Below are positions 57,245-64,000 of a stretch of DNA of 64,000 bases, piece by piece. The stretch is from NCBI GenBank assembly GCA_963924555.1, contig OZ004595.1, positions 4,334,599-4,398,598 of the forward strand, read 5' to 3'. A program made the position numbers and the translations under genes. The DNA is from Crambe crambe (lineage: Eukaryota; Porifera; Demospongiae; Poecilosclerida; Crambeidae). The notes below the pieces were generated by a model. That model was not told where the DNA came from and did not search any database. It saw only the letters and a list, made by a program, of their open reading frames with translations. Position 1 is the first letter of the stretch, and each line of letters opens with the position of its first letter.

Positions 57245-60200
57245 TTAACTGTTGCTGGAAAAGGCTGAAAACTCGAGGTATCCTGCTACTCCTTCCAGTA
57301 ATGAGTCTATTTCTTGCACAAGATCTTTAAAAAAGGGGCGTTTTTCAGGTGATAGATTCCAGCATTGAGTCATCAAGTTGTACCTTTCATATGAAAATTA
57401 ATTAATTGTACCTATAGATACTCAAGATCCAAATTTTGAGGACTGGACATGATGTAGTAGCCATACAAGGCTCAAGATTTGTACTTACATTATTATGCAC
57501 AAACTATTATCAATGCAGTGTAAAACTCCTTCAGATTATAGCAAAAATCATTTTCTCTATAATAATTATAGGTAAATTAGTCATCAGCTTTATTGCAATT
57601 CAATAGGTCACAGCATTGCTTGTAGCTATGTAACAAAAAGTGCACATATGTACTCATAGTTGTCCACATACCTTCCCATAATTATATCATGTGACGCAGT
57701 ACCCACTAAGGTGATCAGAAAGCTCACCAATAATATGTAGCCAGCTAGCTACTATAAGGTTTATTATTGGGTTGGCAAATTAAGAAGCACTTTTTGTGTC
57801 ATAGGTTTTCCACTCTAACTCCAAAAGCATAAGGTGTATGGATTCTATATTTATAGCATAATTTATATGGAGGCTTTGAAAGTATAGAATAATATCACTA
57901 GAAAAAAAGTTCAGGAGTGGGTTAGCAAAATATCTGAGAAATCTATCACTAACTCAAAAACTGTAGCTAAACTTACACTTTATGTGTGCATCCTGGATTG
58001 TTGGGTTTCTGGAGTCTTTCTCCACTTTGGAGGAGTTCTATGAGAGCTGAGGGATGAATAGTAGGGTAGGGGCTGTACCCAAGACTAAACACTTCCCAAC
58101 AGGTTACTCCAAATGACCACTGAGTAGACAATGCATGGAATAAAATAATATAGCCATGGTGGACACATGAGATTGTAGTTGATATATGCTTTACCACATC
58201 TGTCTTCTCAGTAAAGATGCCATCAAGAAGACTTTCCAAGGCCATCCATTTCACTGGGAGTTTCACTGATGATTCCTTATCTCTTATCTCCTGTCTGAAG
58301 TAGTTACTGGAATATATAGATTCTGAGAGACCAAAGTCCCCCACTTTGATCACAAAATGGTCATCTATCCTACAAATAATAATAAGATACAAGTTCAAAT
58401 ATCTGCAACCACCAGAGCCTCAAAATTAAAATCACAGTCAATACAGTAGCTAACTTACACTTTGTGTATTTTTTGAGAACTAATTCTATTCAGTACTGTA
58501 GCTAGCTAGTTCAAATTTCACTAGTAGCTAGAATATTATTACTAATTTTACTAATACACAATGACATTAACACATCACTAAGTACCCTTGTACCCATGAG
58601 GCTAGTTAATTGTATGCAGCTTACATGCAGTTACGAGCAGCCAAATCTCTATGCACAATTTTTTCTGCTGCTAAATAACTCATTCCTTTAGCAATCTGGA
58701 AGCAGATTGAAAGAAGTTTTCTCTGGGAATCGTCAATCTTGAAAAGAATTTTTAAAATCATCACCACATAGCTAATAATAGTATAACCCAACCATTTCAG
58801 TTTCAGCATCTCTGGGTAGAATGAGGTGAGATCTCTCTCTTTTCAAGTAGGCCAGGAGACTGCCATTGGCCATAAAGGGCATAACAATATACGGACTTTC
58901 TCCTACATCAGTGCACACTCCAATTAAATTCATCACATTTGGATGGTTGAACATCATCATCTTTTCACTCTCTATCATTAAATTTTCAATATCCTTGGTT
59001 GTATAGAGACCTATATGATCATGAAAGTCTACAGACTTGTATAGATATCCCTTGATTAGCTATATAGCTACCTTTCAATGTCTTGATAGCTACAACTTCT
59101 GTTGTACTTCTTTCTCGCCAACCTGTGAGGTTACCTTTGTATACCAGTCCAAATTCTCCTATAAAACAATGTTTATTGCTTGAACAGTGGTGCTAGGTGA
59201 CCTTCCTCATATCCTTTTGTGTTATTGTGTATTTAATAGTGATGACCATAAGAGGGTGTTGTATTTCAAAAGAGGAGCAAGTCACACATGTACATATATG
59301 TTTGTATATCATATAATGTTATGGTTATGCATAGATTATAGCTACATATGTACATAGGAAGTTTACTTTCCATGCCCACAGCTGAGCTAGCTAGCTAGCC
59401 AAATTGAAGACATATAGAAGCCCCAGCATAGGGTAACTACTTGTCCCATAACTAACATCTCATTTCCCATATACCTTGTCCTACAGTATTGATGAGTTGA
59501 ATAAATCGACCAGGTATGATTGCAGAAGAGTCAGAAAACTGTCTCTGTCTGGTGAATGGATTTTCAATCTTGCCATCTTTCATGAATCATAGAATCATAA
59601 TACCGTATACAGCAAATATTTCAAGTGGGGAAAAATTCACGGATTTCGCCTGAAATCTTCACTCACAAAATAAGTGAAATTGATATCACTTACTGTCTAG
59701 TTTGTAGTAGCTATAGCTAGCTAGCTAGCTGCACAATCAATCTACGTACTCATAGCTATAGCAAAACGTTACTTGATACTATATAGCTACCAGATCCAAG
59801 AGGTCCCCTGTCAGTAACTGTGCCAATAAAAGTTGCAAACACGGAAGTGAGCCTATAAACTAACCAGCTAGCTAATATTATGAAAACCTGAAAGAAGTCT
59901 ATTAGCTAGAGCACAACAAGAGCTAAAGGTAGCCATCATTATTTAACAGAAACGTGGTCATGCGAATATAATATCAATAATGTCTCAGATGCAAATTTAT
60001 TACTGCGAAATCTGATCCTCCCCACTTGAAATATTTGCTGTATTATGGTAATTATAAATTTAAAAACTTGCTTACCAGGGTTACTTACTCATAACAGAGT
60101 TCACTTCTGAAAGTTCTGTGCTATAATAGAAATATCAGATAGCATAATTATAGCCATAATGAATTAATGAGATGGCTATAGCTAGCTTGAATCACTATAA

Positions 60201-62603
60201 GCCTATTGAATACTACACACTATGAAGTAGTCTGTATAATATAGTTTCATAGAAATGATCATACAATGTCTCATGAATAATGATGAGTAAAGTTCTGTAT
60301 ACCATAACCTTAGTGCTTGACTTACATCACTTTTGATGGTTCTGTATCTCCTTTGTGTCCCTTTCCTGTCAGTATCATCATCAGAAAGTCACCTGAATTT
60401 CGACACTGCCGAAAACTGAAAGCGAATGAAAAGCACTAAGTGCTAACCCTCAGCACACATTCAGACCATATAAGAGTGCTTAGTACCAACATAATTGTGT
60501 ATATGTGTTTGCAGTAAGTAATGCTTGGCAGGAGTACAGAGCTGGAGAGCTTGACTTCTTTCCAGAATAAGGCCTATTCCAAAAAAAAAAAAAAAAAGGC
60601 TCAATTTAAACACTGGAGAGTATCCTCTAGACATCGTTAAGGCTGAAATTGAAGTGTTCTAATCGCTACTGGCAGTGTGGTGGTGGATGTAACAGATGCG
60701 GAAAATATAGTATGGAGTGCCTTCTTTCCGGAATAAAGCCTATTTCAAAAATCAGCTCAATTTAAAGACTGCATGCATGGACAGTAGCTATTGTCTAGAT
60801 ATCTAAAATTGAAGTGTTCTGATTGCTACTGGCAGCGTGGTGGTGGATTTAACAGATACACACACAGACACAGCTGAGTACTGTAACCCTCACACATGCG
60901 CTGAGGGTTAATAAAGAAATCTGTTTAATTATGTTGTAGTTGCTACATACAGAACACTCACATGAGTACTGTAATAATTGCCCCTATTAATATCAAGAGG
61001 ATGACAGCCGCCAGCGTTCCCACTACAGCACCAATGACAGATCCAGATCCAGACCCAGTGGTGGAAACAAAGACAAGGGGGGTGCTAGCTACACTTGATA
61101 CTCCATTCTTAGCAGTCACAAAGAACTGATAGTTGACACCAGGGGTTAGACCTGAGGCACACACACATACACTTAATACCAACATAGTACCAGGTGGAAG
61201 TGTTGTACCATTCAAGGAAATTATTATGATCCCAGCTTGGAAAAATGCAGCAATGCTATAGATACAAGTGAAAGGAAAAAAATTTATGCTAAATAAAAAC
61301 GCCATGTAGGGTTAGCCTGTACTTTAACAGTTTCTGTCAACTCAACAAAAATCAAAATAATGCTGCCTTCAATAATAATCCCTACATCACTGCCTCCCAC
61401 CAAGCTGCTTTAATTGTTCATGTCAGTATAAAAGTGTTCTGCTTGGTTTAGGCAGTGATGTAGGGATTATTATTGAAGGCAGCATTATTTTGATTTTTGT
61501 TGAGTTGACAGAAACTGTTAAAGTACAGGCTAACCCTACATGGCCTTTTTATTTAGCATAAATTTTTTTGTTTACTTTTTGTACAACCTAAAGGTTGAAT
61601 ATTGTTTTCAAATAAAAATAGCTGGTTGGCACGCGTGTACGTGCACGTGATAGTGACAGACGCGCGAGCGTGACAAATGATTCATTTTAAAATGGCTGAC
61701 ATAGTTATGATGAAAAGTCGTTCGATATGAGTGATCATTTTGAAGGGAAACTGTGGATATAACGATGGTAAAAGCACATTGTGTGGTTATAACTGCACAA
61801 GTTGATATGAATTTCATTGTCGTATGTGAAAGGATCATGGAGTTACAGCCGTCAAAGAAGATGATGATGATGATGATGAACGAATCATAAAAATTTTAGA
61901 TTTAGGCGGCAGCTGGTGCCGATCGTTGATGCTGTTCTGGAGGAGTTTGAGCGGTCATATCATCTTCTGCATTGTTTTTCAGATGTAAGAAGTTTAGTTG
62001 AGCCTGTAGCAAGAATAGAAGAGATACAGAGAGTCTAGTTTGTATTGTTCTAATGAGAGAAGCCACGCCCATTCCGTACTAACCCTACATAGAGAGTGCT
62101 ACCGCACTCTCTGATGAATCTTATTGCCCCTCATGAATTGAAAGGAAGCTTGAAACACATGAGGACAAATGAGAAACTTTGAAGAAAAAGCTCCAGAAAT
62201 ATCATGTTTCAACCAACACATTCGGTATAAACATAAAAGGATCACCTTCATAGCAGCAATAAATGTGATGAAGTAAGTAACCAGAGTCAAAATCATTACT
62301 AATGTAGGATCTATGTACACAGTGCTGAGACACTATAACCAAGCCAAAACCATTATTGAACAATGTATGCACATTGATATTGCATGGATATGTATTACTT
62401 CACAGACAATGTACCTGTGATAGTTCCCATGGTAGTGTTGACTGTGACTACCTCTACACGACTAGAACTTCCTTCTTCTTGATAGAACAAGACATAGACA
62501 GTGTCATTCCTGCCACCAAAGTTCACTGGGGGGTCCCACACCAAGGTAACTGAGTCAGAAGTCCGTGACACTATTCGAACATTCGTCACTGGAGAAGGGG
62601 GCT
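57245..62603 (-). CDS. Gene G: Eph-type receptor tyrosine kinase, 5' exons outside the window
   Basis: Exons seen: 62603-62415 and 61151-60962 (FN3 plus transmembrane helix), 60415-60393, 60365-60326, 60120-60089 and 59576-59475 (juxtamembrane to glycine loop), 59158-59072, 59010-58793, 58737-58625, 58369-58195, 58119-57977, 57383-57245 (kinase). All phases close and no interruption is seen. Kinase landmarks match gene [66 protein letters not shown], ending [18 protein letters not shown]. There is no SAM domain. In exon 60120-60089 an extra AAGT relative to gene F would bring a stop, but creates a GTAAGT donor after ATGA that restores phase, so a shorter exon is predicted. Signal-peptide, LBD and EGF exons are not found up to 64000. 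Confidence 0.82.
59601..60050. mobile_element. MITE with TACCGTATACAGCAAATATT ends in gene G intron
   Basis: About 30-bp terminal inverted repeats (TACCGTATACAGCAAATATT..TTCAAGTGGGG and its complement) bound 450 bp. The matching intron of gene F (40256-40310) lacks it. A second AATATTTCAAGTGGGG-independent single end (ACCGTATAGCGC..TATTTCGAGG) occurs at 27976. No coding region. Confidence 0.65.
61263..62114 (+). mobile_element. Hairpin-ended composite element, copy 3 (foldback head family 2)
   Basis: A palindromic head of about 310 bp (61265-61573; GAAAGGAAAAAAATTTATGC and its complement) is followed by a 540-bp tail homologous to 29064-29598 and ended by the hairpin AGAGAGTGCTACCGCACTCT at 62091-62112, CTGA at 62111-62114, then T. 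The tail carries GGTAAAAGCACATTGTGTGG and a TGATGATGATGATGA run. It is inserted in the FN3 intron of gene G; the gene F intron (41070-41400) lacks it. Confidence 0.65.
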
Positions 62604-63009
62604 CTGAGGAGAAAATAAAATTCAAATTCAGTATTAACTGTAGTAGGGCTATAGACTTCACAGAACAAATACTCTCGACTACAGAATGGAATCAGAATCA
62701 CTGAATCATGTCACATTACAACACCTGCATGAGCACGAATTTCAGGGCCTACTTTTCTATGACACCTGCACAAAACTTTGCACACAGTCCTTATAACCCT
62801 CGTACTACAAGAATTAAGTCTTGTTTGCTGTTCATTAGTATAGTGCTTTGTTGATGGTGGGAGGAGCATGCAACATGTGGAATGTGGCCTAGGCATGGCG
62901 CTTGCTGCTTTAAAGTAGTCTTTTCATTCTAGCTGTGCCAGCAACTGTGCCTGTCAGTTGTGTTATCTTTTTGTTGTCATTTTCACTCTAGCAATGGTGC
63001 CAGTTAGTG

Positions 63010-63419
63010 ACCTTTTACTTCCTTTTTTTATTGAGGGAAAGGGACTCTGGTCACATTAAAACTTATTCTACAGGAATGGTACAGACAACCAGAAGCCAAC
63101 TGTGATGTCACAAGAAGTCATTAATGTAGGCAGACAATATTGAGCTAGCTTGCAGTCTTGGGCTGCACTGAGCTGCAGAATTAACTTATCTGGATCCGAT
63201 TTGAAAGGATGTCCTGAGTGCCATGGTAGAGTCGTGCAGGGCCCAGCTAACCCTGGGAAATTGTGTTGGAAGTGCCTTCACAACTTCAATAAGTTTTCTA
63301 ACTTGCAATGTGCTAGCAGGGAAGCTACGTATTAAAGATTTGAACTGTGGTATGTGCCATAGTGGTACAAATGTGACCAGACCCTTTCCTTCCCCAATAA
63401 AAAAAGGAGGTAAAAGGTC
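63010..63419. mobile_element. DNA element with GACCTTTTACTTCC ends
   Basis: About 48-bp imperfect terminal inverted repeats (GACCTTTTACTTCCTTTTTT..GTCACATT left, AATGTGACCAGACCC..GGAGGTAAAAGGTC right) bound 410 bp. A single end of the same family is at 15584-15650. A cysteine-containing plus-strand open frame (GCPECHGRVVQG, LCWKCLHNF) lies inside; it could be a zinc-ribbon relic but is too short to assign. Confidence 0.5.
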
Positions 63420-64000
63420 GGCTATGTGAGACTAGGTGCCAGTAGTGCTTGTCGTGGTTATAAATGGGAGTCAAGGAGAAAAGGACTGTCCTGGAAATAA
63501 AATAGTCAAACACTATGTAGGTGGGCTAACTTATGTTTGGCTGCAGGAAAAGGCTTGCAAGATCAGACAGAAAGGTTACTGTCATCAGAAATCCAGAGGA
63601 TAGCCAGGATCAATAATTTCCCCCCATCTCAACCATTATAGAAGGACTCTCAGTCCTTATCAAGTAAAATTGCATCAATGATATAGGCACAGTTTTAGCA
63701 GGTCATATCATTTTTCTTTTCTGTACAATCCTTAAAGGCTTCGAATAAAACGTTAAACAGTCAAACTTCAGGGACCCATGCAGAAGTGTTGATTTCATGA
63801 GAATACGAAGTATCCTGAAGATTCCTGCAAACTCAGCATAATGCCATATTGAATGGCTACCATTTTAGTGTGAGTTTGTAGCTTTATTCTAGAAAAGATG
63901 GTGTAAATGTGCATTTATTCAAAGGTAGGAAAGGTGTACTCCTGAAGGTAATGATGGAAGCTGATGAAGTAGCTAATTATATCACCAGACTTCCTGAGGC
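63420..64000. other. Right edge, no gene recognised
   Basis: AT-rich DNA, presumably the intron or 5' region of gene G between its EGF and FN3 exons. 63590-63640 (TAGCCAGGATCAATAATTTC, CATCTCAACCATTATAGAAG) resembles intron sequence at 17225-17270 and 43375-43405, which lies in the EGF-FN3 introns of genes B and F, so the missing EGF exon of gene G is expected just beyond the window. Confidence 0.45.

Noticed and set aside
63150-63429. Zinc-ribbon-like small protein
   Set aside because: The CPEC..CWKC frame lies wholly inside an inverted-repeat DNA element and is only about 60 codons; not enough for a gene call.

Overview
The window looks like genomic DNA of an early-branching animal, most likely a demosponge (an Amphimedon-like haplosclerid is my inference). 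Genes are split by short AT-rich introns with GT..AG borders, receptor tyrosine kinases and Eph/ephrin modules are present (animal-specific), and intergenic DNA is full of short palindromic transposons. No bacterial feature, tRNA or rRNA was seen.

The core is a tandem, minus-strand array of Eph-receptor-like genes built from the same exon set: signal-peptide exon, Eph ligand-binding-domain (LBD) exon, EGF-like cysteine-rich exon, one fibronectin III (FN3) domain split over two exons, then either (i) a transmembrane exon with a short tail carrying NLAY, NPSY and TYEVI tyrosine motifs, or (ii) a transmembrane exon followed by a juxtamembrane region and a tyrosine-kinase domain. In transcription order (high to low coordinate): gene G (62603-57245, kinase form, 5' exons outside the window), gene H (55183-52617, short-tail form with one frameshift), gene F (45320-38146, full kinase form with one single-base frameshift), gene D (34466-28388), pseudogene C (26106-20767), gene B (19367-8595, intact short-tail form, 569 aa), gene A (8244-3866, short-tail form without FN3 and with a clipped tail), then fragments of a further unit at the left edge.

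Gene D is the surprise. Where the others have an Eph LBD it has four exons encoding an ephrin (ligand) domain, and these join in phase to the Eph-type EGF, FN3, transmembrane and tyrosine-tail exons. The model is 422 aa with consensus splice sites and no interruption. The locus therefore encodes ligand-type and receptor-type ectodomains on the same stalk and tail, mixed with kinase-bearing paralogs, which suggests a diversified cell-cell recognition cluster.

A four-exon PIGP gene (GPI-anchor synthesis, 55359-56516, plus strand) lies between genes H and G, and its first two exons are duplicated inside an intron of gene F (42593-42892). An LTR retrotransposon fossil of the Ty3/gypsy class with integrase ahead of reverse transcriptase (45911-51014) sits between F and H. 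The remaining DNA holds foldback elements, MITEs of several superfamilies (2-bp, 3-bp and 9-bp target duplications), hairpin-ended Helitron-like repeats, a 29-bp satellite, microsatellites and duplicated flanks.
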